From: Pseudotabrizicola algicola
GTDB lineage: Bacteria; Pseudomonadota; Alphaproteobacteria; Rhodobacterales; Rhodobacteraceae
Length of the DNA: 64,000 bases
NCBI RefSeq assembly: GCF_010915705.1
Contig: NZ_JAAIKE010000002.1
Span: 124,001 to 188,000 of the forward strand
Reading direction: 5' to 3'
The notes beneath the pieces were generated by a model. It was not told the origin of the DNA. It saw only the letters and a list, made by a program, of their open reading frames with translations, and did no database searches. This document shows positions 9,530-18,867 of the stretch, in pieces (position 1 is the stretch's first letter; the number at the start of each line of letters is the position of its first letter). A program made the position numbers and the translations under genes.

Positions 9530-9772
9530 TAGCTGCGCCCGCGCGGGGCTTTGTCATTTCGTCATCGGGTTTTGATATAGGCCGCAAGACGGGATTACAA
9601 CGCAAGCAAGCGTGCTTGGCGCGCTTTGGGCAGGAATGTGATCTTGCGGGCGCGGGCTTTGTGTCTTGCGACAATGAGGGCGGGCGGGGCGGGGGGCGGG
9701 CGAATCCTGCCGGCTGGCCTTGCCGCCGGAAGGCCGTACCGTTAGCGTGGCGCGAAACGAACGGAGGATGTG

Positions 9773-10234
9773 ATGTCGAAGATCGAAAGCCGCCTTGCCG
9801 AACTGGGTGTGACGCTGCCCGATGCCCCTGCACCGGCGGCAAATTATGTGCCTTGGGTCATCACCGGCAATCAGGTGTTTGTCTCGGGCCAGATCAGCCA
9901 GAACGCGGACGGGTTCATCAAGGGCAAGCTGGGTGCCGAACTGGGCATCGAAGAAGGGGCTGCGGCGGCGCGGGCCTGTGCGATTTCGCTGCTGGCGCAG
10001 GTGAAGGCGGCCACGGGCGGCGAGATTGACCGTGTGGTGCGTCTGGTCAAGCTGGTGGGGTTCGTCAATTCCACCCCCGATTTCGTGGACCAGCCCAAGG
10101 TGATCAACGGCGCGTCCGATTTCATGGTGGCCGCCCTTGGCGATGCGGGGCGGCATGCGCGCTCGGCGGTGTCGGCGGCGTCCTTGCCCTTCGGCGTGGC
10201 GGTAGAGATCGAGGCGGTGTTCGAAATTGCCTGA
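9773..10234 (+). CDS. RidA-family (YjgF/YER057c/UK114) protein
   Basis: This 153-residue protein belongs to the YjgF-like superfamily, in the longer subgroup of roughly 150 residues. Visible elements are the N-terminal AELGVTLPDAPAPAANYVPW, the core FVSGQISQN, and VRLVKLVGFVNSTPDF with a C-terminal ARSAVSAASLPFGVAVEIEAVFE. RidA members hydrolyse reactive enamine/imine intermediates, but this subgroup lacks proven activity. The ATG at 9773 has ACGGAGGA 4 bases upstream and is preferred over an overlapping GTG at 9770. The next gene overlaps its last 8 bases, so the two form an operon. Confidence 0.88.
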   Translation: MSKIESRLAELGVTLPDAPAPAANYVPWVITGNQVFVSGQISQNADGFIKGKLGAELGIEEGAAAARACAISLLAQVKAATGGEIDRVVRLVKLVGFVNSTPDFVDQPKVINGASDFMVAALGDAGRHARSAVSAASLPFGVAVEIEAVFEIA

Positions 10235-11009
10235 GATCACGCGCCCTGCCCTGCCTGCAGCCTTTTTGCGCCTGCCGGTGACGCACCGCGCCTTGCATGA
10301 CAAGGCCGCGGGGCGGATCGAGAACAGCCCCGCCGCGATCCGCGCGGCGGTGGCGGCGGGATATGCGATCGAGGTGGATGTGCAACTGTCGTCGGATGGC
10401 CGCGCGATGGTGTTCCATGACGAGGTGCTGGACCGGCTGACCGCAGAGCGCGGGCCGGTGGCGGCGCGCACGGCGGCAGAGCTTGGCCAGATCGGGCTGA
10501 CGGGGGGGGCCGATACGATCCCCACGCTGGAGGCGGTGCTGGGGATGATCGCGGGGCGGGTGCCGCTGCTGATCGAGATCAAGGACCAGACCGGCGAGAT
10601 GGGCGAGACCGACGGGCGGCTGGAAGAGGCGGTCGCGCGGGCGCTGGTCGGCTATGGCGGCGATGTGGCGGTGATGTCGTTCAACCCGCATGCGGTGGCG
10701 CGGATGGCGCAGCTTGCGCCGGAGGTGGCGCGGGGGCTGACCACATCGAGCTATGATCCGGACGACTGGGCGCCGCTGCCGGAAGCGCGCTGCGCGCAGT
10801 TGCGCGAGATACCGGATTTTGACCGGGTGGGGGCGTCCTTCATCAGCCATCAGGGCGATGACCTGACCCGTCCGCGGGTGCTGGAGTTGCGGGCAAGCGG
10901 GGTGCCGGTGCTGTGCTGGACGATCCGGTCGCCGCAACAGGAGGCACTGGCGCGGCAGATTGCGGCGAATGTGACCTTCGAGGGCTATCTGAGCGCGATC
11001 CCGGCTTGA
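10227..11009 (+). CDS. Glycerophosphodiester phosphodiesterase
   Basis: A 260-residue GDPD-family TIM-barrel enzyme. It shows THRALHDKAAGRIENSPAA (the usual HRG-x6-PENT region in variant form), AIEVDVQLSSDGRAMVFHDEVLDRLT with the catalytic E-x-D and H residues, PTLEAVL, and LIEIKDQTGE with the metal-binding E and K. The C-terminus has VPVLCWTIRSP. It likely releases sn-glycerol-3-phosphate from glycerophosphodiesters in the cytoplasm. No ATG exists upstream of the conserved residues, so translation must start at the TTG at 10227, which overlaps the RidA-family gene by 8 bases. The first catalytic motif reads HRALHD rather than HRG, a small deviation. Confidence 0.85.
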   Translation: MPEITRPALPAAFLRLPVTHRALHDKAAGRIENSPAAIRAAVAAGYAIEVDVQLSSDGRAMVFHDEVLDRLTAERGPVAARTAAELGQIGLTGGADTIPTLEAVLGMIAGRVPLLIEIKDQTGEMGETDGRLEEAVARALVGYGGDVAVMSFNPHAVARMAQLAPEVARGLTTSSYDPDDWAPLPEARCAQLREIPDFDRVGASFISHQGDDLTRPRVLELRASGVPVLCWTIRSPQQEALARQIAANVTFEGYLSAIPA

Positions 11010-11041
11010 AAATGCCAGGACGCGGCCCAGTCTTTGCGGGC

Positions 11042-11061
11042 GCGGCCCCCTGCGGGGCCGC
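11042..11061. other. Strong GC hairpin upstream of FemAB/GNAT-like gene
   Basis: A perfect 8-bp stem GCGGCCCC/GGGGCCGC with loop CTGC sits between the GDPD stop (11009) and the next ATG (11089). There is no T run, so it is not a standard terminator; it could stabilise the upstream mRNA end. Confidence 0.5.
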
Positions 11062-11088
11062 TTGAGCGGACAGCGAACCTGCGGAGCC

Positions 11089-12246
11089 ATGACCGAGATC
11101 ACCCTGCACCAGAGCCTGACCGAGATCGACGCCGCCGCATGGGATGCGGTGGCAGCGCCCGAACAGGCGACGGGGCGGCCGTTGGACCCGTTCACCACCC
11201 ACCGTTTCCTGAGCGCGCTGGAGGCATCCGGCTCCACCGGCACCGGCACGGGGTGGACCGCGCATCCCTTGGTGCTGCGCGAGGCGGGGCGCGTGGTGGC
11301 GGCGGTGCCGATGTATGCCAAGGGCCATTCGCAGGGCGAGTATATCTTTGACCACGGCTGGGCGCAGGCCTATGAGCGGGCGGGCGGGCGCTATTACCCC
11401 AAGTTGCAGGTGGCGGTGCCGTTCACGCCGGCGACGGGGCGGCGGTTTCTGGGCGACGCCGCGCAGCGCGAGGTGATGCTGACGGCGGCGATTTCGGTGG
11501 CGGCGCGGAACCGGCTTTCGTCGCTGCATGTCACCTTTTGCACGGCCGAGGAGGCCGAGGCGCTGGCAGGGGTGGAGGGGGTGCTGCACCGTGTCACCCA
11601 GCAATTCCATTGGGAAAACAACGGCTACACCTGTTTTGACGACTTTCTGGCCCAGCTTTCCAGCCGCAAGCGCAAGATGATCCGCAAGGAGCGCGAGACG
11701 GCGCGGGCGGCGGGGCTGACCATCCGCGCGCTGACGGGCGATGCGATAGAACCCGCACATTGGGATGCGTTCTGGCAGTTCTATCAGGATACCGGCGCGC
11801 GCAAATGGGGCACGCCCTATCTGACGCGCAAGGCGTTCTCGCAGTTCCATGACACGATGCGCGACGATATTTTGCTGGTGATGGCCTTTGACGGCGCGCG
11901 GCCCGTTGCGGGGGCGCTGAACTTCATCGGGCGCGAGACGCTGTTCGGCCGCTATTGGGGCTGTATCGAGGATCACCCCTGCCTGCATTTCGAACTGTGC
12001 TATTATCAGGCGATCGATTGGGCGATTGCGAACGGGCTTGCCCGCGTGGAGGCGGGTGCGCAGGGTGAGCACAAGCTGGCGCGCGGCTATCTGCCGACCC
12101 CTGTGCATTCGCTGCACTGGCTTGCCGATGCGGGCTTTCGCGATGCGGTGGCCCGCTATCTGCGCGAGGAACGCGCGGCGGTGGACGAGGAGATTGAAGT
12201 GCTGACGCAATACGGCCCCTTCCGCCGGGTGCGGTCCGAGGACTGA
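11089..12246 (+). CDS. FemAB/GNAT-like acyltransferase (peptidogalycan biosynthesis family)
   Basis: A 385-residue cytoplasmic protein of the GNAT/FemAB-like group (Pfam FemAB_like, formerly DUF482). Visible landmarks are [74 protein letters not shown], and [23 protein letters not shown] with [16 protein letters not shown]. The family is widespread in proteobacteria, but its substrate is not established. The ATG at 11089 is used; a TTG at 11062 is in frame but falls inside a hairpin. It is followed 35 bases later by a glutathione-transferase gene. Confidence 0.82.
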   Translation: MTEITLHQSLTEIDAAAWDAVAAPEQATGRPLDPFTTHRFLSALEASGSTGTGTGWTAHPLVLREAGRVVAAVPMYAKGHSQGEYIFDHGWAQAYERAGGRYYPKLQVAVPFTPATGRRFLGDAAQREVMLTAAISVAARNRLSSLHVTFCTAEEAEALAGVEGVLHRVTQQFHWENNGYTCFDDFLAQLSSRKRKMIRKERETARAAGLTIRALTGDAIEPAHWDAFWQFYQDTGARKWGTPYLTRKAFSQFHDTMRDDILLVMAFDGARPVAGALNFIGRETLFGRYWGCIEDHPCLHFELCYYQAIDWAIANGLARVEAGAQGEHKLARGYLPTPVHSLHWLADAGFRDAVARYLREERAAVDEEIEVLTQYGPFRRVRSED

Positions 12247-12281
12247 CAGAGCGGCGCGGGGCGGGATATCAGGAGAGGATC

Positions 12282-12902
12282 ATGGACAGCCTGACATTTT
12301 ACACCAACCCGATGTCGCGCGGCAGGATTGTGCGCTGGATGCTGGAGGAAGTGGGCCAGCCCTACGAGACAGTCGTGCTGGACTATGGCCGCGCGATGAA
12401 ATCGCCCGATTATCTGGCGATCAACCCGATGGGCAAGGTGCCTGCGGTGGTGCATGGCGCGCGTGTGGTGACGGAATGTGCCGCGATCTGCACCTATCTG
12501 GCCGATGCCTTTCCGCAAGCGGGGTTGATGCCCGAGGATCGGGCCGCGTTTTACCGCTGGATGTTCTTTGCGGCGGGGCCGATGGAGCAGGCGATCGTGA
12601 ACACGTCTTTCGGCTGGAAACCCGGCACCCCGCAAGAGGCGGGGCGCACGGGATATGGCAGTCTGGACAGCGTGATCGGCGCGATTTCCGCGCATGTGGC
12701 GCAAAGCCCCTTCATGGCCGGAGACCGGTTTTCCGCGGCGGATGTCTATGTGGGAAGCCAGATCGGCTGGGGTCTGCAATTCGGGTCTATCCCGCGCAAC
12801 GAGGCCCTGACCGCCTATTGGGACCGGATCAAGACGCGGCCTGCTGCGGCGCGGGCCAACGCGCTCGACGATGCGCTGAGCAACAAGGACAAGCCGGCAT
12901 GA
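12282..12902 (+). CDS. Glutathione S-transferase family protein
   Basis: This 206-residue protein has an N-terminal thioredoxin-like domain (1-78), with [20 protein letters not shown] as the glutathione-binding start and [11 protein letters not shown] with the cis-proline turn, followed by an all-helical C-terminal domain (90-200) ending with [18 protein letters not shown]. The serine of MSRG is the likely catalytic residue. Such enzymes conjugate glutathione to electrophiles or reduce peroxides; the substrate cannot be told here. A clear AGGAGAG ribosome site precedes the ATG. The stop overlaps the next start (ATGA), so it is co-translated with the pterin dehydratase gene. Confidence 0.88.
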   Translation: MDSLTFYTNPMSRGRIVRWMLEEVGQPYETVVLDYGRAMKSPDYLAINPMGKVPAVVHGARVVTECAAICTYLADAFPQAGLMPEDRAAFYRWMFFAAGPMEQAIVNTSFGWKPGTPQEAGRTGYGSLDSVIGAISAHVAQSPFMAGDRFSAADVYVGSQIGWGLQFGSIPRNEALTAYWDRIKTRPAAARANALDDALSNKDKPA

Positions 12903-13192
12903 CAGAGAGGCCAAAGCTGGACCGTGCCGACCTGCTGCCGCTGTTCGGCACCGGCTGGAAGATGGAGGCGCAGGCGGATGCGCTGGAAAAGACGTTCCTG
13001 TTCAAGGATTTCAAGCAGGCCTTTGCCTTCATGACGCGGGTGGCCGAGGAGGCCGAGGCGCTGAACCATCACCCCGAATGGTTCAATGTCTATCGCACCG
13101 TCAAGGTGCGGCTGACCACGCATGACGCGGGCGGGCTGACCACGCTGGATGCCGAGCTTGCGCGGCGGATGGACAAGGCCGCAGGGTATTGA
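12899..13192 (+). CDS. phhB: 4a-hydroxytetrahydrobiopterin dehydratase
   Basis: A 97-residue protein with the pterin-4a-carbinolamine dehydratase signature: [20 protein letters not shown] followed by the late [12 protein letters not shown]. The paired histidines after the acidic cluster are the catalytic ones. It dehydrates 4a-hydroxy-tetrahydropterin, regenerating the cofactor of phenylalanine hydroxylase, and is also linked to molybdopterin and folate metabolism in bacteria. No phenylalanine hydroxylase gene lies nearby. The ATG overlaps the stop of the glutathione transferase (ATGA). The length is typical of the family. Confidence 0.9.
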   Translation: MTERPKLDRADLLPLFGTGWKMEAQADALEKTFLFKDFKQAFAFMTRVAEEAEALNHHPEWFNVYRTVKVRLTTHDAGGLTTLDAELARRMDKAAGY

Positions 13193-13197
13193 GCGCA

Positions 13198-13226
13198 GGG
13201 CCCCACCCCCGGGCGGGGGCGGGGCC
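13198..13226. terminator. GC-rich hairpin between convergent phhB and peroxiredoxin genes
   Basis: An imperfect inverted repeat of about 12 bp, GGGCCCCACCCCCG with CGGGGGCGGGGCC, fills the 43-base space between two converging stop codons. There is no T run on either side, so its role as bidirectional terminator is inferred from position. Confidence 0.4.
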
Positions 13227-13235
13227 GGGGGATGC

Positions 13236-13724
13236 TCAGATGGCGGCCAGAAGCGACTCGCCGCCCGAGATTTCGCAGGTGCCGGGCGCTTCTTCGAGGT
13301 GAAGCTGCTTGATGACCCCGTCTTCGGCGTAGAGCGCGTAGCGCTTGGAGCGGGCGTGCAGGCCTGCGGGGGGCGCGGTGAAATCGAGGCCCATCGCCTT
13401 GGTGAAGCTGCTGTCGGCATCGGCGAGCATGGTCAGGCCCGCAGCATTGGCGCCGGTCGACTCGCCCCAGGCCTTCATCACGAAGGGATCGTTGACCGAG
13501 ACGCAGATGATTTCATCGACGCCCTTGGCGGTGAACTGGTCCTTGGTGCGGATGAAGCTGGGAACATGGGCCGAATGGCAGGTCGGGGTGAAGGCCCCCG
13601 GCACGGCAAACAGCACGACCTTGCGCCCCTTGGTCAGGGCCTGCAGCGAGACCTGTTCCGGCCCCTTTTCGCCCAGTTTGATCAGGGTCGCCTCTGGCAG
13701 CGTGTCGCCCGTGGAAATCGTCAT
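13236..13724 (-). CDS. Peroxiredoxin (Prx5 subfamily)
   Basis: A 162-residue thiol peroxidase. PGAFTPTCHSAHVPSF carries the peroxidatic cysteine in the P-x3-T-x2-C motif, with the later arginine in LHARSKRYALYAEDGVI. VDEIICVSVNDPFVMKAWGE and LADADSSFTKAMG match the redoxin domain of Prx5-type enzymes. A second cysteine occurs near the C-terminus (APGTCEISGG), which could act as a resolving residue or be a glutathionylation site. It reduces hydrogen peroxide and alkyl hydroperoxides in the cytoplasm. A GGGACATATCC ribosome-site region precedes the ATG. It is transcribed alone and convergent with phhB. Confidence 0.92.
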   Translation of the reverse strand: MTISTGDTLPEATLIKLGEKGPEQVSLQALTKGRKVVLFAVPGAFTPTCHSAHVPSFIRTKDQFTAKGVDEIICVSVNDPFVMKAWGESTGANAAGLTMLADADSSFTKAMGLDFTAPPAGLHARSKRYALYAEDGVIKQLHLEEAPGTCEISGGESLLAAI

Positions 13725-13804
13725 GGATATGTCCCTCTCGCGTTGCGTTCCGACTGCCGCAAGTTATAGGGTCCGCCCCGTTGGGCGACCAGAGGAATAT
13801 GGCG

Positions 13805-15007
13805 ATGCGGGTGGTGATCATCGGGGCGGGACAGGCGGGTGCGGCGCTGGCTGCCAAGCTGCGCGGGCTGGGGCATGACGGGCCGCTGACGCTGATCGGC
13901 GATGAGGCCGCGCCGCCCTATCAGCGCCCGCCGCTGTCGAAGGCCTATCTGATGGGCGAGATGGAGGCCGAGCGGCTGTGGCTGCGCGGGCCGGAGTTCT
14001 GGGCCGAACAGCGGGTGGAGATGCGGCTGGGCGCGCCGGTGACGGGGTTGGATACGGGCGCGCAGGTGGTGCGCGTGGGCGGCGAGGCGGTGCCCTATGA
14101 CGCGCTGGCGCTGACCACGGGGGCCGCGCCGCGCCGCTTGCCGGATGCCATGGGCGGCGGTCTGGACGGGGTTTACACCGTCCGCACGCTGGCCGATGTC
14201 GATGCGATGCGGCCCGAGTTCGTGGCGGGCCGCCGCGTGGTGATCGTGGGCGGCGGCTATATCGGGCTGGAGGCGGCGGCGGTGGCGTCGAAGCTGGGGC
14301 TGGAGGTCACGGTGCTGGAGGCGGCCCCGCGCATCCTGCAGCGCGTGGCCAGCCCCGAGACGGCGGCGCATATCCGCGCCCTGCACGCGCGCCACGGGGT
14401 GACGGTGCTGGAGGGCACCGCGCTGGACCGGCTGCGGGGCGGGCCGCGCGTCACGGCGGCGGTTCTGGCCGACGGGCGCGAGATCGCGGCGGATTTCGTG
14501 ATCGTGGGCGTGGGGGTGACGCCCAACACCGCGCTGGCGGCGATGGCGGGGATCGACATCGACAACGGCATCGCCACCGACACCTATGGCCGCACCTCTG
14601 CGGCGGGGGTCTGGGCGGCGGGCGATTGCGCGTCGTTCCCGTGGCAGGGCGGGCGGCTGCGGCTGGAATCGGTGGGCAATGCCATCGATCAGGCCGAGGT
14701 GGTGGCGGCCAACATGCTGGGCGCGGCGGTGGCCTATGAGGCGCGGCCGTGGTTCTGGTCGGATCAGTATGACTGCAAGCTGCAGATCGCCGGGCTGAAC
14801 ACCGGCTATGACAGAGTGGTGACCCGTGCCGGCGAGGGCGGCGCGGTGTCGTTCTGGTATTACCGCGGGGCAGAGCTTCTGGCGCTGGACGCGATGAGCG
14901 ACCCGCGCGCCTATATGGTGGGCAAGCGGCTGATCGAGGCGGGGAAATCGCCCGACGCGGCGCTGGTGGCCGACCCTGCCACCGATCTCAAGGCGCTGTT
15001 GCGATGA
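13805..15007 (+). CDS. FAD-dependent pyridine nucleotide-disulfide oxidoreductase (ferredoxin reductase type)
   Basis: A 400-residue flavoprotein of the putidaredoxin/rhodocoxin reductase group. It has two Rossmann motifs, VVIIGAGQAGAALAAKLRG for FAD and VVIVGGGYIGLEAAAVASKLG for NAD(P)H, then GVWAAGDCASFPW, and the C-terminal reductase domain beginning FWSDQYDCKLQIAGL. Such enzymes pass electrons from NAD(P)H to a [2Fe-2S] ferredoxin feeding a cytochrome P450 or dioxygenase. No ferredoxin or oxygenase gene is adjacent. The ATG at 13805 has AGAGGA 8 bases upstream; an ATG two codons earlier is also possible. Its stop overlaps the rsmD start by four bases. Confidence 0.88.
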   Translation: MRVVIIGAGQAGAALAAKLRGLGHDGPLTLIGDEAAPPYQRPPLSKAYLMGEMEAERLWLRGPEFWAEQRVEMRLGAPVTGLDTGAQVVRVGGEAVPYDALALTTGAAPRRLPDAMGGGLDGVYTVRTLADVDAMRPEFVAGRRVVIVGGGYIGLEAAAVASKLGLEVTVLEAAPRILQRVASPETAAHIRALHARHGVTVLEGTALDRLRGGPRVTAAVLADGREIAADFVIVGVGVTPNTALAAMAGIDIDNGIATDTYGRTSAAGVWAAGDCASFPWQGGRLRLESVGNAIDQAEVVAANMLGAAVAYEARPWFWSDQYDCKLQIAGLNTGYDRVVTRAGEGGAVSFWYYRGAELLALDAMSDPRAYMVGKRLIEAGKSPDAALVADPATDLKALLR

Positions 15008-15567
15008 GGATCATCGGCGGGCGGGCGCGGGGGCTGCATCTGGCGCCGCTGGGGGCGGGCGATGCCGCGGCGCATCTGCGCCCGACGCCTGACCGTGTGC
15101 GCGAGTCGATCTTCAACCTGCTCATCAACGGGGGGCATGACGCGCCGGTGCAGGGCGCGCGGGTGCTTGACCTGTTCGCCGGAACCGGGGCTCTGGGGCT
15201 GGAGGCGCTGTCGCGCGGGGCCGCCCATGCCAGCTTTGTCGAAGAGGGCAAGACGGCGCTGGCGCTGCTCAGACGCAACATCGCCCTGATGCGGGCGGAG
15301 GGCGAGACGCAAGTGCTGCGCCGCGATGCGACCCGGCCCGGCGCGCAGGGGGGCGCGGGATTCGATCTGGTGTTCCTTGATCCGCCCTATGGCAAGGGCT
15401 TGGGCGAAAAGGCCATTGCCGCCTGCCATGCGGGCGGCTGGTTCGCCCCCGGCGCGATGATCGTCTGGGAAGAGGGCAGCGCCCCCCTGCCCCCGCCGGG
15501 ACTGGACCTTGTCGACCAGCGCCGCTATGGCGACACGCATGTGACCCTGCTCAGGATGCCCCGATGA
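15004..15567 (+). CDS. rsmD: 16S rRNA (guanine(966)-N2)-methyltransferase
   Basis: A 187-residue SAM-dependent methyltransferase. It starts MRIIGGRARGLHLAP, includes LRPTPDRVRESIFNLL typical of RsmD, the SAM-binding VLDLFAGTGALGLEALSRGA, and the catalytic motif FLDPPYGKG. It methylates G966 of 16S rRNA during 30S assembly. The ATG overlaps the preceding reductase stop (ATGA), and its own stop overlaps the following HAD gene in the same way, so three genes are translationally chained. Confidence 0.93.
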   Translation: MRIIGGRARGLHLAPLGAGDAAAHLRPTPDRVRESIFNLLINGGHDAPVQGARVLDLFAGTGALGLEALSRGAAHASFVEEGKTALALLRRNIALMRAEGETQVLRRDATRPGAQGGAGFDLVFLDPPYGKGLGEKAIAACHAGGWFAPGAMIVWEEGSAPLPPPGLDLVDQRRYGDTHVTLLRMPR

Positions 15568-16214
15568 CCCCCAAGGCCGTGATCTTCGACTGTGACGGCG
15601 TGGTGGTCGACAGCGAACCGATGACCTTCGAGCTGCTGGCCGATGATTTCGCGCAGCACGGGTTGCACCTGCCGGTCACGGTGATCGCCCGAGATTTCAT
15701 CGGCGGCACCATGGCCGATGTCGCCGCCCGCGCCCGCGCAGCGGGGGCCGATCTGCCCGACGACTGGGTCGACCGCTTCTATCACCGGCTCTACGCCCGT
15801 CTGGCGCAGGGCACCCCGCTGATCCCCGGCATCCTGACGGTGCTCGACGCGCTCGATGGGGCGGGCATCCCCTATGCGATGGGCTCGAACGGCTCGGACG
15901 AGAAGATGCAGATCACGCTGGGCCAGCACCCCGGCCTGCTGGCGCGCTTTCGCGGCCATCTCTATTCGGGCCAGACGCTGGGTGCGCCCAAACCCGCGCC
16001 CGACCTTTACCTGCATGCCGCCGCGCGCCTCGGCGTCGCCCCCTCCGGCTGCATCGTGATCGAGGACAGCCCCACCGGCGCACGCGCGGCCCATGCGGCG
16101 GGGATGCGCTGCATGGGCTATGCTGCCCATACCCCGCCCGAGCGGCTGGCGGCGGTGGGGGCGGTCCCGTTCTTCGACATGGCCGCCCTGCCCGGCCTGA
16201 TCGGCCTGCACTGA
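15564..16214 (+). CDS. HAD-superfamily hydrolase (phosphoglycolate phosphatase / beta-PGM-like)
   Basis: A 216-residue haloacid dehalogenase-like phosphatase. Motif I is FDCDGVVVDSEP with the nucleophile aspartate, motif II is the serine of MGSNGS, motif III is the lysine of GAPKPAPDLY, and motif IV is CIVIEDSPTGARAA. A helical cap (about 18-85) marks subclass I cap type. The substrate is probably a small sugar phosphate, but it cannot be told from sequence. It overlaps rsmD by 4 bases and ends the operon. Confidence 0.88.
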   Translation: MTPKAVIFDCDGVVVDSEPMTFELLADDFAQHGLHLPVTVIARDFIGGTMADVAARARAAGADLPDDWVDRFYHRLYARLAQGTPLIPGILTVLDALDGAGIPYAMGSNGSDEKMQITLGQHPGLLARFRGHLYSGQTLGAPKPAPDLYLHAAARLGVAPSGCIVIEDSPTGARAAHAAGMRCMGYAAHTPPERLAAVGAVPFFDMAALPGLIGLH

Positions 16215-16234
16215 CCGGCCCCTTTTTCCGTCCT

Positions 16235-16258
16235 CAAATATCCCCCGCGCGGAGCGCA
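16235..16258 (+). repeat. Short dispersed intergenic repeat, copy 1
   Basis: The 24-base sequence beginning CAAATATCCCCCGCG and ending GGAGCGCA lies 21 bases after the HAD gene stop. A near-identical 23-base copy lies at 20269-20291, also shortly after a stop codon. Confidence 0.6.
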
Positions 16259-16338
16259 GGCCCGAGCGGGTTGCGGCCTTGCCGCAGACGCGAGACAAAA
16301 ACAGCGCGCGCGTCAGCGCGCACCATTTGCTTCACGCG

Positions 16339-18867
16339 CTAATCCGCCGTGCGCAGCACCTGGGCGGGGCGGGCGGCCAGCGGGCGCAGGGCGAAGGCAA
16401 GGCCCGCCACCAGCGTGGCGATCACCCCGCCAATGATGATGGCAAGGGCCGAGACGGGCTCGAACCGGTAGGCGCTTTCCATCACGAAATGCATCACCGC
16501 CCAGCCCGCGAGCCCCCCCGCGACAATCGCCACTCCGCCCGCCGCCGCGCCCATCAACCCTGCGCGCAAGGCAAAGCTGGCAAGGATGCGGCCCCGCGTC
16601 GCGCCCAGTGTCTTCAGCACCGCCGCTTCATAGACCCGCGCCCGCTCGCCCGCCGCCGCCGCGCCGATCAGCACGACAAAGCCGGTCAGCAGCGTCGCCG
16701 CCGCCGCCCATGCGGTGGCGGTGGCAATCGCGCCCAGCGCCTCGGTCACGCGGTCGATGGCATCCTTGACGCGCACGGCGGTGATGTTGGGATAGGCGCG
16801 CGACAGATCGCGCAGGATCGCCGCCTCGGCCTCTGTCTCGGCATAGACGGTGGCGATATGCGTATGCGGCGCGCCCGCCAGTGCCGAGGGGTTCAGCGTC
16901 ATCACAAAGCCCATGCCGCCGGTCGAGAAATCGACATTGCGGAAGCTGGTGATGGTTGCGGTGATGTCGCGCCCCAGAATGTTGATGGTGACGGTATCGC
17001 CCAGCACCAGCCCGATCTCGGCGGCGGATTCGGCCGAAAAGCTGACCTGCGGCGCGCCGTCATAGTCGGCGGGCCACCATTCGCCTGCGGTGATGGTGGT
17101 GGTTTCCGAGGGTGTGGCCGCATAGGTCACGCCGCGATCGCCGCGCACCACCCAATGCTCGCCCGCCACCTCGCGCGCGGGGCGGCCGTTGATCTGCGTC
17201 ACCACCCCGCGCAGCATCGGCGCGGTTTCCACCCGGCTGACCGCCGGATCATTGTTCACGCGGTCCAGAAAGCCCTCGATCTGGTCGGGCTGGATGTCGA
17301 CGAAGAAGTAGGAGGGCGCGCGGTCGGGCAGGTCCTGCGCGATGGCAAGGCGCAGGTTGGCCTCGATCTGGCCCACGGCGGCCAGCACCGACAGGCCAAG
17401 GCCGAGTGACAGCACCACGCTGGTGGCCTCGGCGCGCGGCCCGCCGATGGCGGCCAGCGCAAGGCGCAAGGCGACCCGCCCCCGCGCAAGGGCGGAGCGT
17501 GCCAGCCGGCTTGCCGCACGGCGCAAGAGCCATGCCGCCCCCGCCAGCACCGCCAGCGCGCCGGCGATGCCTGCGGCAGAGCCGAGCGCCAGTTGCCACA
17601 CGCCCGAGAACCAGACCGCCCCGCCGACCAAGAGCGCGAGCAGCCCGCCCACGCCCAGCGCCGCGGGCCAGCCGGCCCAGCCTTCACGCCCCGCCCCGCG
17701 ATAGAGCGCCGCCGCCCGCAGGTTGCGGGTGCGGGCCAGCGGCCAGAGCGTGAAGACAAAGGCGGTGGTCAGCCCGTAGAAGGCGGCCTCCAGCAGCGGC
17801 AGCGGATAGGGCCGGAAGATCACCGGCAGCGGCAGCGAGGCCGAGATCACCGGCGCAAGCAGCATCGGGATCAGCGTGCCGAGCGTCAGCCCGATGGCAA
17901 CGCCAAGGCCCGCCAGCACCGCGATCTGCATGAGGTAGATGCGAAAGATGGTCCGGCTTTCCGCGCCCAACGTCTTCAGCGTGGCGATGGTCGACACCTT
18001 GCCATCGAGATAGGCGCGCACGGCAGAGGACACGCCGACCCCGCCCACCGCCAGACCGGCCAGCCCCACGAGGATGAGGAAAGACCCCATCCGGTCGACA
18101 AAACGTTCCACCCCCGGTGTCGCGCGGCGGCTGTCCTGCCAGCGCATGCCCTTGTCGGTGAACAGCGCCTCGGTCTCGCGGCGCAGCGTGGCCAGATCGG
18201 TGCCCTCGGGCAGGGTCATGCGGTATTCGGTTTCATAGAGCGAGCCCGGCCCGATCAGCCCCGACTCCGCCAGATCGGCGGTCAGCACCATCGTGCGCGG
18301 GCCGAGGGTAAAGCCCTGCGCCGCGCTGTCTGGCTCGCGCAGAAGCACCGCGCCAAGGTGGAACTCCTGCACGCCCAGACGGAAGGTGTCGCCAAGGGCA
18401 AGCCCCAGCCGGTCGACCAGCACCCTGTCCATCACCGCGCCGGGCAGGCCGTTTGCGGGGGCCAGCGCCGCCGCCAGCGGCATGTCGGGTTCCAGCACCA
18501 CCTCTCCCAGCAGGGGATAGGCGGCGTCGACCGCCTTGATCTGCGTGAGCGCGGTTTCCTCGTCGCGCGTCGCCATCGAGCGGAAATCCACCACCTCGGA
18601 GACGGCGGTGGCGATGCCCTCCATATAGGCGCGCTCGGTCGCGTCGGCGAAGCGGTAGGTGAATTCCATCTGGGCATCGCCGCCCAGAAGCACCGCGCCC
18701 TGATCGCGCAGGCCCGCCTCGATGGCGGCGCGCACCATGCCGACCGAGGCGATTGCCATCACCCCCAACGCAAGGCAGGCCAGAAAGATGCGAAATCCGC
18801 GCAGGCCGCCGCGCAATTCGCGCCGCGCCAGACGCCAAGCCAAGGACCAGCCTGCCAGCCCGGTCAT
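16339..18867 (-). CDS. FtsX-type ABC transporter permease (YbbP-like)
   Basis: An 842-residue inner-membrane permease of the FtsX/MacB-like class. A short N-terminal cytoplasmic stretch leads to TM1 (about 24-46), then a periplasmic domain (about 50-260), a block of three helices (about 265-380), further central helices, a second periplasmic domain (about 500-710) and final helices (about 715-830), ten or so in all. This is the layout of E. coli YbbP. Together with the next gene it forms an ABC exporter predicted to move lipids or lipoproteins. The YbbAP-TesA arrangement with a divergent esterase gene is conserved in many proteobacteria. The start overlaps the ATPase stop by four bases. Confidence 0.88.
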   Translation of the reverse strand: MTGLAGWSLAWRLARRELRGGLRGFRIFLACLALGVMAIASVGMVRAAIEAGLRDQGAVLLGGDAQMEFTYRFADATERAYMEGIATAVSEVVDFRSMATRDEETALTQIKAVDAAYPLLGEVVLEPDMPLAAALAPANGLPGAVMDRVLVDRLGLALGDTFRLGVQEFHLGAVLLREPDSAAQGFTLGPRTMVLTADLAESGLIGPGSLYETEYRMTLPEGTDLATLRRETEALFTDKGMRWQDSRRATPGVERFVDRMGSFLILVGLAGLAVGGVGVSSAVRAYLDGKVSTIATLKTLGAESRTIFRIYLMQIAVLAGLGVAIGLTLGTLIPMLLAPVISASLPLPVIFRPYPLPLLEAAFYGLTTAFVFTLWPLARTRNLRAAALYRGAGREGWAGWPAALGVGGLLALLVGGAVWFSGVWQLALGSAAGIAGALAVLAGAAWLLRRAASRLARSALARGRVALRLALAAIGGPRAEATSVVLSLGLGLSVLAAVGQIEANLRLAIAQDLPDRAPSYFFVDIQPDQIEGFLDRVNNDPAVSRVETAPMLRGVVTQINGRPAREVAGEHWVVRGDRGVTYAATPSETTTITAGEWWPADYDGAPQVSFSAESAAEIGLVLGDTVTINILGRDITATITSFRNVDFSTGGMGFVMTLNPSALAGAPHTHIATVYAETEAEAAILRDLSRAYPNITAVRVKDAIDRVTEALGAIATATAWAAAATLLTGFVVLIGAAAAGERARVYEAAVLKTLGATRGRILASFALRAGLMGAAAGGVAIVAGGLAGWAVMHFVMESAYRFEPVSALAIIIGGVIATLVAGLAFALRPLAARPAQVLRTAD

